Assembly: GCA_913009755.1 (NCBI GenBank)
Contig: CAJVWU010000004.1
Location: 25,279 to 89,278 of the forward strand
Direction of reading: 5' to 3'
Source of the DNA: an uncultured Bacteroidia bacterium
Lineage (GTDB): Bacteria > Bacteroidota > Bacteroidia > Bacteroidales > F082
DNA: 64,000 nucleotides
Under the pieces are notes generated by a model, which made no database searches, had not been told where the DNA came from, and was given only the letters and a program-made list of their open reading frames with translations. Shown here piece by piece: positions 18,675 through 26,176 of this stretch (the stretch's first letter is position 1; each line of letters begins with the position of its first letter). The position numbers and the translations under genes are program-made.

Positions 18675-19442
18675 ATGAAACGGAAAAAATCAACCTTTGT
18701 CTTGTTTGCATTGATTGCCACAATACTTTTGTTAAATGCTTGCATACCTGAGGTAAAAAACCGGGACTTTATCATTCCGAAAAACCATCCGGCCACAGCG
18801 CTGACCATCGGGTGGTATGTTCCGGTGGAGGTTATGACCGAAATTGTGGGGCCGGGTTTCAAACCCAAAGTGGTTCATGAAAATGACATGACTGCTGTCA
18901 TGCTTTATATTGTAAAAAGTGATGAACATGAAATGGACGGAACCAATTCGGGACCAATGAAGGCTGCACATCTGATCATTCCTGTCGAAACATCCGTCAG
19001 ACTTTCAACGACGGATAAAATCAAAATTGATAATTTTATGGTTTGCCCGGTCACAATTGTTGACCAGGGCAAAAAACTGGGTGACAAATACAATGCTTTC
19101 GGATTCCCTACTTATTCGGGAGAAATTACATTAGAGGTAAAAAAATCAGGTGAAAAATACAATGTGGATGCCTCCATAAAAACGGTAAACGGGTTCATCG
19201 AAATCAAAGGAATGTTTGGTGAAAAAGGGGAAAAGCAAGAGTTGACCAGTGCCATTTTTACTCCTAAACAAGGATTTCACAGCTACTTGTATGGCAAAGA
19301 AACAATGTATCGCATAGAAAACGGAAAAGGGAACCTGAAATTAGACGGGCAAAATATCATCTCTGCCATGCATCTTGACGGCCAACCTTACTTTTTAAGA
19401 TTTGACCGGGACGTTTCATGGGCATTCGATTTTGTGAAGTAA
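18675..19442 (+). CDS. Lipoprotein, possibly acetoacetate-decarboxylase fold
   Basis: A 255-residue protein with a type II signal: hydrophobic stretch and lipobox LLNAC with Cys23. The mature part has a beta-rich pattern including NAFGFPTYSGEITLEV and MKAAHLIIPVE, which distantly recalls acetoacetate-decarboxylase-like folds, but I see no clear catalytic lysine context. It follows the C69 dipeptidase closely. Treat the fold suggestion as weak. Confidence 0.6.
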   Translation: MKRKKSTFVLFALIATILLLNACIPEVKNRDFIIPKNHPATALTIGWYVPVEVMTEIVGPGFKPKVVHENDMTAVMLYIVKSDEHEMDGTNSGPMKAAHLIIPVETSVRLSTTDKIKIDNFMVCPVTIVDQGKKLGDKYNAFGFPTYSGEITLEVKKSGEKYNVDASIKTVNGFIEIKGMFGEKGEKQELTSAIFTPKQGFHSYLYGKETMYRIENGKGNLKLDGQNIISAMHLDGQPYFLRFDRDVSWAFDFVK

Positions 19443-19465
19443 ATGCTTGTATGGTATTTTTATGA

Positions 19466-19478
19466 GTTCCATCGGAAC
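19466..19478. repeat. Small REP-like hairpin
   Basis: GTTCC-ATC-GGAAC, a perfect 5-bp stem with a 3-base loop between two convergent genes. It matches GTTCC-TAC-GGAAC at 31081 except for the loop, so it may belong to the same repeat family. Confidence 0.45.
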
Positions 19479-19501
19479 GAAATATTTCCAGGGAATTGCA
19501 A

Positions 19502-19934
19502 CTATTTTCCGTTAAGGAACTCACCGGTAGTCATTACTTTCCCGTAATATACTTCAATGGAGCCCAGTGTGGATGCCTGGACATCGGCCGCTTTCACCGT
19601 GTCGCCTTTGTAAACAATGTCGTGTGTAGCGCAGGCATCCCCGATAACAATAACGTCAAAGCCATAATCGGCTGCTGCGCGGGCTGTGGCTTCCACACAC
19701 ATCTGGGTCAGCATGCCACAGATAATCACTTGCTTTATTTGATTTTTCCGGAGGTAATCCAATAACCCTGTTTCGCGAAAGCTGTTTGCATAATGTTTCG
19801 TGAAAACTTTTTCACCTTCCATGGGAGCCACATTCCGGTTGATCAGCGCCCTTTTCTCAGTCGCTTTATCCTGTTGCTGTAGTTAATAACGGGATTAAGG
19901 CAAATAGAAGGAATGTAAGTTTTATTGTTTTCAT
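19502..19934 (-). pseudogene. Broken secreted isochorismatase-family hydrolase
   Basis: The 3' part (codes read down to 19502) encodes the second half of an isochorismatase-like cysteine hydrolase: GEKVFTKHYANSF, then VIICGMLTQMCVEATARAA with the catalytic Cys, and VIGDACATHD. The first 70-80 residues, including the catalytic Asp strand, are missing. Upstream, in another frame, an ATG at 19934 starts a clean signal peptide (MKTIKLTFLLFALIPLLTTA) that ends at a stop at 19866. The simplest reading is a secreted hydrolase gene with an internal deletion and frame loss. The ATG overlaps the stop of the zinc-ribbon gene (ATGA), showing it was the last gene of that operon. Confidence 0.75.
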
Positions 19935-20194
19935 TCTCCATGATAAGGTTCAGCTTCTAAACGTAAAATCCTTTCAAATTCTTCTTTTTTCAGTTTCTGT
20001 GTATTGCCGCATACCGGGCAATAAAACAGGTATTCAATCTTTAAAGGAAAAACAGGCAGGAAAAACAACGTGACAAAATACCTTGTTTTTTCCAGCATCC
20101 AAAAAGTATCGTTGTTACAATGATAACAATGCCTGGTTTTCAAAGTGATGAACTTTTCTTTCTTTTCAGGGCCTGCACCTGCAATAAAGATCAT
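19931..20194 (-). CDS. Zinc-ribbon membrane-associated protein
   Basis: An 87-residue protein with two CxxC pairs (CYHCN near residue 23 and CPVCG near residue 58) that should bind one zinc, separated by a hydrophobic stretch (RYFVTLFFLPVFPLKIEYLFY). This layout is common in small Bacteroidota zinc-ribbon proteins of unknown role. It lies 21 bases after the MmgE/PrpD gene and overlaps the following broken hydrolase by four bases, so the three were co-transcribed. Confidence 0.75.
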   Translation of the reverse strand: MIFIAGAGPEKKEKFITLKTRHCYHCNNDTFWMLEKTRYFVTLFFLPVFPLKIEYLFYCPVCGNTQKLKKEEFERILRLEAEPYHGE

Positions 20195-20215
20195 TTTGAA
20201 GAATTTTCCCCAAAA

Positions 20216-21526
20216 TTAATCAATATCGTTAAAAGCTGAATGATTCTCAAATATTGAATCCCATAACCGTTGGGCTTTACTGCCTGTTTGTAAAGCGAAT
20301 TTCAGGTAAAGTTCTTCGTCCGTTGGTGGCATTTCTGCATTCCATGGGGCCGAATTTTCCAATAGACTAACCTGTGTTCCGTTTTTCAGAAAGAAGGTAA
20401 CCTGCGACTTCAACTTAAAAGGAAATACTTTTGAGAATGATTCATCGGCAATAAGTGAGATTTTATCAATCAGTTTTTTAATTTTGTCATTTTGAAGGTT
20501 TAATTCCGTTACCTGCCGGGGAGTTACCTCATCAAACAACAAAGCACAGGCCAACGTGAAAGGCAAATGAAACTGAGCCTGCACAACGTTTTCAGGATAT
20601 TTATGCTCGATCAGTTTAAGGGCTCGTTCAAAAACGCATATTTCAATGCGATCAATATTTTCAACCCGGACATTATGTTCTTTTTTAAGCTTTATGGCCA
20701 GGTATAAAGCAGTATGCAGCCAGCGGCAACAGGCATAAGGTTTGAAATAATTGGAATTGATCAGCCATTCACTTTGCTCATCAGCGAGTAATTTATTTTT
20801 GTCAAGGTCATTATAAGCGTCAATAAAAAGATAAGGCCCCGAAAAACCTTTTTGTGCCAGTAAGGCGCTTTGCAAACCCGATTGCACTGCCCATGCCACC
20901 CCTTCTTTCGACATGGAACCCGTGCTCACATCTGTTGATCCCCCCTGCATTGCCGGTGATAAAACAAAAGCCAGGCTAAGGGCATGCATCAATTGTTCGA
21001 TATTCAATTCGAGCAAACAAGCCGCTGTTGTTGCAGATGCAATGGCCCCCCATCTACCGGTGGCATAAGAATTTACTTTTCCGGAATATCTCGAATAACT
21101 AAAACGCGTACCTGCCTCGTATCCAATGATCACGGCTTTTAATAGGTCAGCGTAAGGTTTTTTAAGTTTTTGCCCTAAGATCAATGCTACCGGAACCACA
21201 ACACTGCCCGGGTGTCCAACGGCTTTCCGGTGACCCTCGTCAAAATCGGTTGAACTGACAGATAGTGCATTAAAAAAAACAGCGCCCGGTAAATTGGCGG
21301 TTTCCGAAGTCCCCCAAATTGAAAACGGCCCTTCACCGAAAAGTTCATTTTTTGTTTTCAAAGCCGATTGAAATGCAGGAGTATTTACCCCACTGTATGC
21401 AACGCCAACTGTGTCGCCAATCATCCGTTTTGCCTGGTGAAAGGTGGAAGGATCAGACAATTTCCTGTTTTGCAGCAACCGGACAAACCGGTGCAGGAAA
21501 TGGGCTTTTTTTGATAAAGAATTCAT
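20216..21526 (-). CDS. MmgE/PrpD-family protein
   Basis: A 436-residue protein of the MmgE/PrpD (2-methylcitrate dehydratase) family. Recognisable segments: AKRMIGDTVGVAYSG, the substrate-region FFNALSVSSTDFDEGHRKAVGHPGS, VIIGYEAGTRFSYS, GRWGAIASATTAACLL and KPYACCRWLHTAL. The family dehydrates methylcitrate or related hydroxy-acids, but many members have other roles, and no prpB or prpC gene is nearby, so propionate metabolism is not supported by context. Confidence 0.85.
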   Translation of the reverse strand: MNSLSKKAHFLHRFVRLLQNRKLSDPSTFHQAKRMIGDTVGVAYSGVNTPAFQSALKTKNELFGEGPFSIWGTSETANLPGAVFFNALSVSSTDFDEGHRKAVGHPGSVVVPVALILGQKLKKPYADLLKAVIIGYEAGTRFSYSRYSGKVNSYATGRWGAIASATTAACLLELNIEQLMHALSLAFVLSPAMQGGSTDVSTGSMSKEGVAWAVQSGLQSALLAQKGFSGPYLFIDAYNDLDKNKLLADEQSEWLINSNYFKPYACCRWLHTALYLAIKLKKEHNVRVENIDRIEICVFERALKLIEHKYPENVVQAQFHLPFTLACALLFDEVTPRQVTELNLQNDKIKKLIDKISLIADESFSKVFPFKLKSQVTFFLKNGTQVSLLENSAPWNAEMPPTDEELYLKFALQTGSKAQRLWDSIFENHSAFNDID

Positions 21527-21530
21527 GCTT

Positions 21531-21538
21531 TAAAAGTA
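21531..21538 (-). promoter_or_regulatory. -7 element abutting the MmgE/PrpD start codon
   Basis: On the minus strand TACTTTTA lies so close to the ATG at 21526 that the usual start distance places +1 at the A of the start codon. It would give a leaderless mRNA; no -33 element is obvious. Confidence 0.3.
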
Positions 21539-21550
21539 CGATTTTCCAAC

Positions 21551-21583
21551 AAAAAAAGGCCTGCCGGAATTTTCCGGCAAGCC
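21551..21583 (-). terminator. Strong intrinsic terminator on the minus strand
   Basis: A long stem (GGC-TTGCCGGAA with TTCCGGCAGGCC) followed on the minus strand by seven T. It ends transcripts coming from 21.6-21.8 kb just before the MmgE/PrpD gene and therefore shows that something is transcribed in the apparent gap upstream. Confidence 0.75.
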
Positions 21584-21660
21584 CTGTCATAAACCAAAAC
21601 TACCTACTACCGATATCGCCTTTCTTCAATAATTCGTTTCACACTCACTGCGTGGCTTTA

Positions 21661-21801
21661 TTATAGCCTGTAACCCGGCAGGTAAAAGAAAGGTTTATAA
21701 GTTGAAGCATCCATTTCAGTTTGTTGTAAGATGTACCGGAATGAACCGGAACCTGATATTTTTGAAACAATCGGATAATAATGCGACTTCTGGTATAGCA
21801 T
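21661..21801 (-). CDS. Possible 46-residue small protein
   Basis: An ATG at 21801 opens 46 codons ending at TAA (MLYQKSHYYPIVSKISG... FYLPGYRL). The peptide is rich in Y, S and K, with no signal or membrane segment. The stop is followed by about 75 bases and then a strong terminator, consistent with a short transcript. There is no good ribosome-binding site, and coding is not proven; the transcript could be non-coding. No family recognised. Confidence 0.3.
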   Translation of the reverse strand: MLYQKSHYYPIVSKISGSGSFRYILQQTEMDASTYKPFFYLPGYRL

Positions 21802-22108
21802 GACTATTTTGTTAATCGTGTCTGGTAAATGTTAATACGGGAAAATAAAAAATAGGTTTCAGTTGAGTGTCAATTAATCATGATTCCACCGAATCTTTTA
21901 TCCGAATAGATAACACCATTCTTTTCCGATTGAAAGATTGGCTTCCGAACAACATGAATTATTTTAAACACGGAATTCAACATTTGGCCTGATTAAATTT
22001 TGCCGCATCCTTCAGGACGGGGCAAAATGCCTATTCATTCAACCAAAACTTATGAATTAATCAGGTTAGCAATTGATAAAGTGTTCCGCGAAATCAGAGG
22101 ACAAAATA
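21802..22108. other. Gap without recognisable gene
   Basis: AT-rich sequence. I see no open frame of family-like composition on either strand. It contains the REP-like hairpin at 21998-22028 and otherwise nothing I can name. Confidence 0.5.
21998..22028. repeat. REP-like hairpin
   Basis: TTTTGCC at the left and GGCAAAA at the right enclose GCATCCT-TC-AGGACGG, giving a 14-bp stem with two mismatches. The inner AGGACGGGG is shared with the hairpin at 59861, linking it to the dispersed REP-like family. Confidence 0.55.
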
Positions 22109-22143
22109 AATCTGCCTTTTTGAAATTTTCAAAAAGGCAGATT
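22109..22143 (-). terminator. Intrinsic terminator of the putative small RNA
   Basis: AATCTGCCTTTTTGAAA and its exact complement TTTCAAAAAGGCAGATT are separated by one base. On the minus strand it is followed by TTATTTTG, a moderately T-rich tail; on the plus strand no T run follows. Confidence 0.55.
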
Positions 22144-22256
22144 CAGGATTGCATAAGATGAAAAGATGAGTGTTGTTAGTGAGTTAGTCCGTGAAAAATA
22201 AATATAGTTTATAGTTCGTTTTTGTTGTTTTTAGTTTGTCGTTCTTTTATAATTGA
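22109..22256 (-). ncRNA. Putative small RNA behind a LytTR-type promoter
   Basis: On the minus strand a promoter (22261-22290) predicts a start near 22256. The following 110 bases are A/C-rich with no coding capacity (the only ATG gives three codons), and they end at a 17-bp perfect stem (22109-22143; AATCTGCC ... GGCAGATT) followed by TTATTTTG. Length would be about 150 nt. Upstream of the promoter lie three 21-bp-spaced direct repeats identical in phase to those in front of the giant secreted-protein gene. No known RNA family recognised. Confidence 0.4.
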
Positions 22257-22260
22257 ACTG

Positions 22261-22290
22261 CAAATTTATGATTACCATCTGTTTTCCAAA
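22261..22290 (-). promoter_or_regulatory. Promoter of the putative small RNA
   Basis: On the minus strand TTTG (22290-22287), an 18-base spacer and a perfect TAAATTTG (22268-22261). The nearest upstream repeat core (ACACTTA, 22317-22311) begins 49 bases before the -7 element. Confidence 0.5.
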
Positions 22291-22304
22291 GAAAAAAATC
22301 AACG

Positions 22305-22359
22305 GATTGATAAGTGTGATTTTTTAACGGATAAGTGTTATATTTTATTGGATAAGTGT
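22305..22359 (-). promoter_or_regulatory. Triple 21-bp-spaced direct repeat (LytTR-type operator), copy 1
   Basis: TAAGTGT occurs at 22311, 22332 and 22353, exactly 21 bp apart, each preceded by GGATTGA, CGGA or TGGA. On the minus strand the core reads ACACTTATC, similar to ComE-type boxes (ACA-n-TT...). LytTR regulators bind pairs of 9-bp direct repeats with 12-bp gaps, i.e. the same 21-bp period. The closest unit shares 14 identical bases (GGATTGATAAGTGT) with copy 2. Confidence 0.6.
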
Positions 22360-22403
22360 AATCATTGGAATCCGGAGATTTGGAAGACGGTTATCCCGGG
22401 AAG

Positions 22404-22445
22404 ATAAAAAGCCCGCCCCTTTGGAATTTTTCAAAAGGACAGGCT
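22404..22445 (-). terminator. Terminator after the small anchored-protein gene
   Basis: On the minus strand AGCCTGTCCTTTTG pairs with CCAAAGGGGCGGGCT through several G-U pairs, followed by TTTTTATC. It closes the operon of the giant secreted protein and the small protein. Confidence 0.65.
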
Positions 22446-22476
22446 CGCATTGTATGTGAAAAATGAGTATCTTATA

Positions 22477-22722
22477 CTATAAGTCCGTGTCTTGCCCGGT
22501 TTTTTTCGCCAGGTCAACTACTTTTTTTCCTCCATACGCAGCCCCGAGGGTGAGCAATACAATAATTCCCCCGCTAATGGGCGCACCTCCGCCAACAGGC
22601 GGGTCACTTCCGGTGGGGCCGTTACCCGGATCCTGCGGGCTCATCATTTGTGCAAAAGAGAACGACGTTGCGAATACGAAAACAAGACTTATTATGATCT
22701 TTTTTAAATATTTGATTTTCAT
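22477..22722 (-). CDS. Small exported protein with glycine-rich C-terminal anchor (PID-CTERM-like)
   Basis: 81 residues from ATG 22722: a signal peptide (1-25, ...ATSFSFAQ), a short G/P-rich linker (MMSPQDPGNGPTGSDPPV), then GGGAPISGGIIVLLTLGAAYGGKK, one membrane segment followed by a basic tail. This layout (proline/glycine, A-P-I, membrane helix, basic residues) resembles short C-terminal sorting signals described in Bacteroidota, such as PID-CTERM. There is almost no mature domain between the two signals, so the product would be a tiny surface peptide. It lies 19 bases after the giant secreted-protein gene on the same strand. An upstream in-frame ATG at 22815 lies inside that gene and is unlikely. 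Confidence 0.65.
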   Translation of the reverse strand: MKIKYLKKIIISLVFVFATSFSFAQMMSPQDPGNGPTGSDPPVGGGAPISGGIIVLLTLGAAYGGKKVVDLAKKTGQDTDL

Positions 22723-22741
22723 GGTAATAGGATTTTTATGG

Positions 22742-25700
22742 TTATTTGACAAAAACTTTGGTTGTTGTAACACCGGATTCACAGGCCGTCCTGACGATGA
22801 CAAATGCGTTATCAACGTTTACAGAAATCCTGTTGAGTGTTGACGGATAAGCTGTTGTTTCCAAAACCGTCCGGCCAAACATGTCGTATATCCAGACTTC
22901 TTTCTTTTCTTTGGCAGCTTTTCCCTGGCTCCGGATATAGACCGCTCCGTCAAAAGCATAAACTTTGATGCCCAGATCATCTGCCTGGCCTTCAACACCG
23001 GTATATACCGGGTTAAAGTGCAGGACAAAACGAACAGGATCATCGTCAACGTAAGCTTCAAATTTATAGACCGGTTCATCAACAAGGTTTTGTACATTAC
23101 CCGTTAAAAGGTCTTCCAGTAACACCTCCGTTTCGGGCAGGTATTTCAGGTCGGCTTCAAGCTTTTGATCACCGTTTACTCCTGCTTTGTACCCTACCTT
23201 CACATCATAACCTTCTTTGGTTAACAAGGGCAAACCGTTAATGCTTAATTGCTCGCCATATTGCTCCGAATAAATCTGCGGGGCATCCCCTTCAAAAGCA
23301 AACATTTTACGGGTGTCGTAAGTATCAAATTCTTCCGATGCTTCCTCAATAAAGGCAATATTCATTTCATCGTAACCATTGTCCATTAACGCACGCAGGG
23401 ACATGTGCATAGGCCCGTCGCCATCTTCTGCCGCACTGTTTTTATAAAAACCTGTTGCAGAATGAACCCTTGCCGCCATAGGTATGGTAATGGAAGGTGC
23501 TGTACCGGTGGCCTGGATAAAGAACCCCTGTCCCATGGGGATAATACCGCCTGTAAGGCTTCCGGTTCCGGAAGATGTGTTCCAGTCAAGAAAAGTTCCA
23601 CCGGTTCCGCTGTTTGGGTCCCAAACCCAGAAAGAAGTGGTTACATCGGTCAGGCTCCAAGTGCCTTCATCCAGATCAACGGGGCTGGCAAACGGGTTGC
23701 CGATGAGGTTATAACCCAGTGGTTCAGGGCCTGTATAACTTAACGGTGGCGTTGAAGAAGTGGTCAGGGTAACATTAGACCGTTGCAGGGCCCCGGTATA
23801 GTTTATGGTAACATTGTTGCTGGTTTCCACCCAGATTTCAAAACCCGCACCCGAAGGCATCGGATCAGTCAGAACATAAAGGTATGTCCTGGTGTTGTCC
23901 GGTTCGTTGTAATGCCGCAGCCAGACATCCGGGCTGTGGTTAAAATACAGGCTGTTCAGGGTTTGCCCCTGTGTTGATGCCGACACATCGTGCCATACGC
24001 CGCCGGTAACATAACGTTGAACAGTTGCGTTGCCCGTAACGATTAGTAAACCATCGTTCAAGACAGAAGCATCACCCGTAGCATCCGAGGCAACAAGCAG
24101 GCTGCCAATGGTGGTTGCACTGCTCAGTGTGGGATAGTTTGTTAAACCCGTCGGGATGGTTACAGCCGTTCCTGAAGAAGGCAAACCGCCCGTCCAGTTC
24201 CCCGGTTTGTCCCAATCATGGTCCACCGAGCCGTTCCAGGTGGTAGCCGTAACCTGCTCAAGAACTTTGACATCATCTACATATAAATTCCATTCGTTCA
24301 TATCACTATAACCGTGGAATCCAACATAGTAAGTACCGGTGGTTGCCGGGGTAAAAGTTTCCGAACCTGCCCACCAGCCAACAGTTACATTGTTATCATC
24401 AAAAATAGGGGTTCCCGACATGGATGCGGCATTGGCTGCATTTCCCCAGTCCACGGCCAGTTTCTCAGGATAACTATCACTGGCAGCAGTATAGGCAAAG
24501 GAAACTTCGTAAGTAACCCCACCGGTTAATTGCAAACCCTGGGTAAAGAACCAGTCATTCATATTTAGCGATGTATTATAAGTAATCATCGCTGAATTGG
24601 GGGGGCTCACATATTCTGCAGTGGTTGTCTCCCAAACGATGTTATCCCCATTGACATCTTCCACGGTCATACAAGGCGGGAAAGCAGGAGCTGTCACCCC
24701 GTCAAAATTCTCAAAGTAGGGAATCGAGGTTGTGCCACATACGGTAGTAAATGTACTGGGGCCGGTCCAGGTGCTTCCACAGCCTGCCTGTACATACCAG
24801 TCGTAGGTAGTACTTGCCGTTAATCCACTAAGCGGGTAAGGATTTTGTGTTGTTCCGGTTATCATGGTTCCGCTACCCTGGGTAAATCCTGTTGGGCCCC
24901 ACTCAATATTCCATGTTGATGCCGTACTGGTCCAGCCGAGGTCAGCCGAGGTGGTTGTAATGTTGCTTTCGGTTTGGGCTGTTGGGGCAGGACAGGCTAC
25001 TGTTGTGGTAAATGTACTTGGCCCCGTCCATGTGCTCTGGTCACCACCGCAATCATCACGAACATACCAGTCATAAGTTGTCGTTGGCGATAATCCGGTC
25101 AGGGTATATGGATTGTTTGTTATGCCTGTTACCATCGTTCCACTGCCCTGGGTAAAGCCGGTTGGCCCCCATTCAATGTCCCAGGTAGAAGAACCTCCGG
25201 TTGTCCAGCCCAGATCAGCCTGAAAACCTGAAATGTTGCTTTCGGTCTGGGCAGTGGGGGCGGGGCAGGATGGCATTTCCATTACGCTGACGTCATCAAC
25301 CAATATATCGTTGTAATATTGGGTAGCTGCCGTTCCGGTAACAATAAACCGGAACTGAACATCACCTGTGATGGTATAGCCTGACAGATCAAAAAGGCCT
25401 TGTTGCCAGGAAGCATCATCTCCGGAATAGGTTAACAGATTGTTCCATGCCGCACCATCCCAGAAATCCACCGTCAGGGTGTTGTCATCTCCGGGGTTAT
25501 TGGTGTTATTACTAAAAAAATAAAATTCAACTGCAGGGGTAGTTAATCCGCTCACATCCATATAAGGAGTAACCAGTGCGTTTTGCTGGATATCGCCTGA
25601 ACCGTCAATCCAGGCATAATTTGTTCCTCCTCCGGGGGTATGGTCACCTGCCGCCGCCGCTCCATACCCGGCACCTGTGCTGAATAACCAGCTTTCGGCA

Positions 25701-26176
25701 CCTGAATTGTCCCAACAGGTTGGTGTGGAAGAACTTGAAAAATCCTCTGAAAAAGGTGTGGAAAATGTGGCACAAGCCGTTGTAAAGGTACTTGGCCCTG
25801 TCCATGTACTAGAGGAACCGCCGCCGCAATCAGTCTGTACATACCAGTCGTAGGTTGTCGTTGGCGATAATCCGGTAAGCGAATAGGGGTTTGAACCCGT
25901 TCCGGTGATCATGGTTCCGCTGCCCTGTGTAAACCCGGTCGGGCCCCACTCAATGTTCCAGGTAGTTTCGCTTCCACCCGGTGTCCAGCCGAGGTCAGCC
26001 GAGGTGGCTGTAATGTTACTTTCGGTTTGGGCTGTGGGTGCGGGGCAGGATGGTGTTAGCTCACAGGCTAGATCATCAAATGTAATATACCAGGGACTTG
26101 AGGTAGCCACTACATGAATTCCCATGTAAGTAGGTGCCTGAAGTTGCCGGTGTAAAACTGCCCCGGTATTCAACAT
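22742..26176 (-). CDS. Giant fibronectin-III/jelly-roll T9SS protein, C-terminal portion after a frameshift
   Basis: Downstream part of a gene that continues from 28133. From about 26128 the frame encodes the end of a jelly-roll module (YMGIHVVATSSPWYITFDDL), then three fibronectin-III repeats beginning CPAPTAQTESN and carrying WNIEWGPTGFTQGSGT or close variants, further choice-of-anchor-like modules (NEWNLYVDDVKVLE), a region starting ATTWNGSVDHDWDKPGNW, and a T9SS type A-like end (IYDMFGRTVLE ... TTTKVFVK). The ATG at 26176 belongs to the shifted frame and is not a natural start. With the upstream part the full protein would have about 1796 residues. Likely surface-attached adhesin or matrix protein; ligand unknown. 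Confidence 0.85.
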   Translation of the reverse strand: MLNTGAVLHRQLQAPTYMGIHVVATSSPWYITFDDLACELTPSCPAPTAQTESNITATSADLGWTPGGSETTWNIEWGPTGFTQGSGTMITGTGSNPYSLTGLSPTTTYDWYVQTDCGGGSSSTWTGPSTFTTACATFSTPFSEDFSSSSTPTCWDNSGAESWLFSTGAGYGAAAAGDHTPGGGTNYAWIDGSGDIQQNALVTPYMDVSGLTTPAVEFYFFSNNTNNPGDDNTLTVDFWDGAAWNNLLTYSGDDASWQQGLFDLSGYTITGDVQFRFIVTGTAATQYYNDILVDDVSVMEMPSCPAPTAQTESNISGFQADLGWTTGGSSTWDIEWGPTGFTQGSGTMVTGITNNPYTLTGLSPTTTYDWYVRDDCGGDQSTWTGPSTFTTTVACPAPTAQTESNITTTSADLGWTSTASTWNIEWGPTGFTQGSGTMITGTTQNPYPLSGLTASTTYDWYVQAGCGSTWTGPSTFTTVCGTTSIPYFENFDGVTAPAFPPCMTVEDVNGDNIVWETTTAEYVSPPNSAMITYNTSLNMNDWFFTQGLQLTGGVTYEVSFAYTAASDSYPEKLAVDWGNAANAASMSGTPIFDDNNVTVGWWAGSETFTPATTGTYYVGFHGYSDMNEWNLYVDDVKVLEQVTATTWNGSVDHDWDKPGNWTGGLPSSGTAVTIPTGLTNYPTLSSATTIGSLLVASDATGDASVLNDGLLIVTGNATVQRYVTGGVWHDVSASTQGQTLNSLYFNHSPDVWLRHYNEPDNTRTYLYVLTDPMPSGAGFEIWVETSNNVTINYTGALQRSNVTLTTSSTPPLSYTGPEPLGYNLIGNPFASPVDLDEGTWSLTDVTTSFWVWDPNSGTGGTFLDWNTSSGTGSLTGGIIPMGQGFFIQATGTAPSITIPMAARVHSATGFYKNSAAEDGDGPMHMSLRALMDNGYDEMNIAFIEEASEEFDTYDTRKMFAFEGDAPQIYSEQYGEQLSINGLPLLTKEGYDVKVGYKAGVNGDQKLEADLKYLPETEVLLEDLLTGNVQNLVDEPVYKFEAYVDDDPVRFVLHFNPVYTGVEGQADDLGIKVYAFDGAVYIRSQGKAAKEKKEVWIYDMFGRTVLETTAYPSTLNRISVNVDNAFVIVRTACESGVTTTKVFVK

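Noticed and set aside
22305..22359. Short evenly spaced repeats as a CRISPR array
   Set aside because: Repeat units of 7-14 bp with 21-bp period are far too short, and there are only three; no cas genes nearby.
22222..22407. 61-codon plus-strand frame across the 21-bp repeats
   Set aside because: It runs through the operator array and promoter, is low in complexity and resembles no family.
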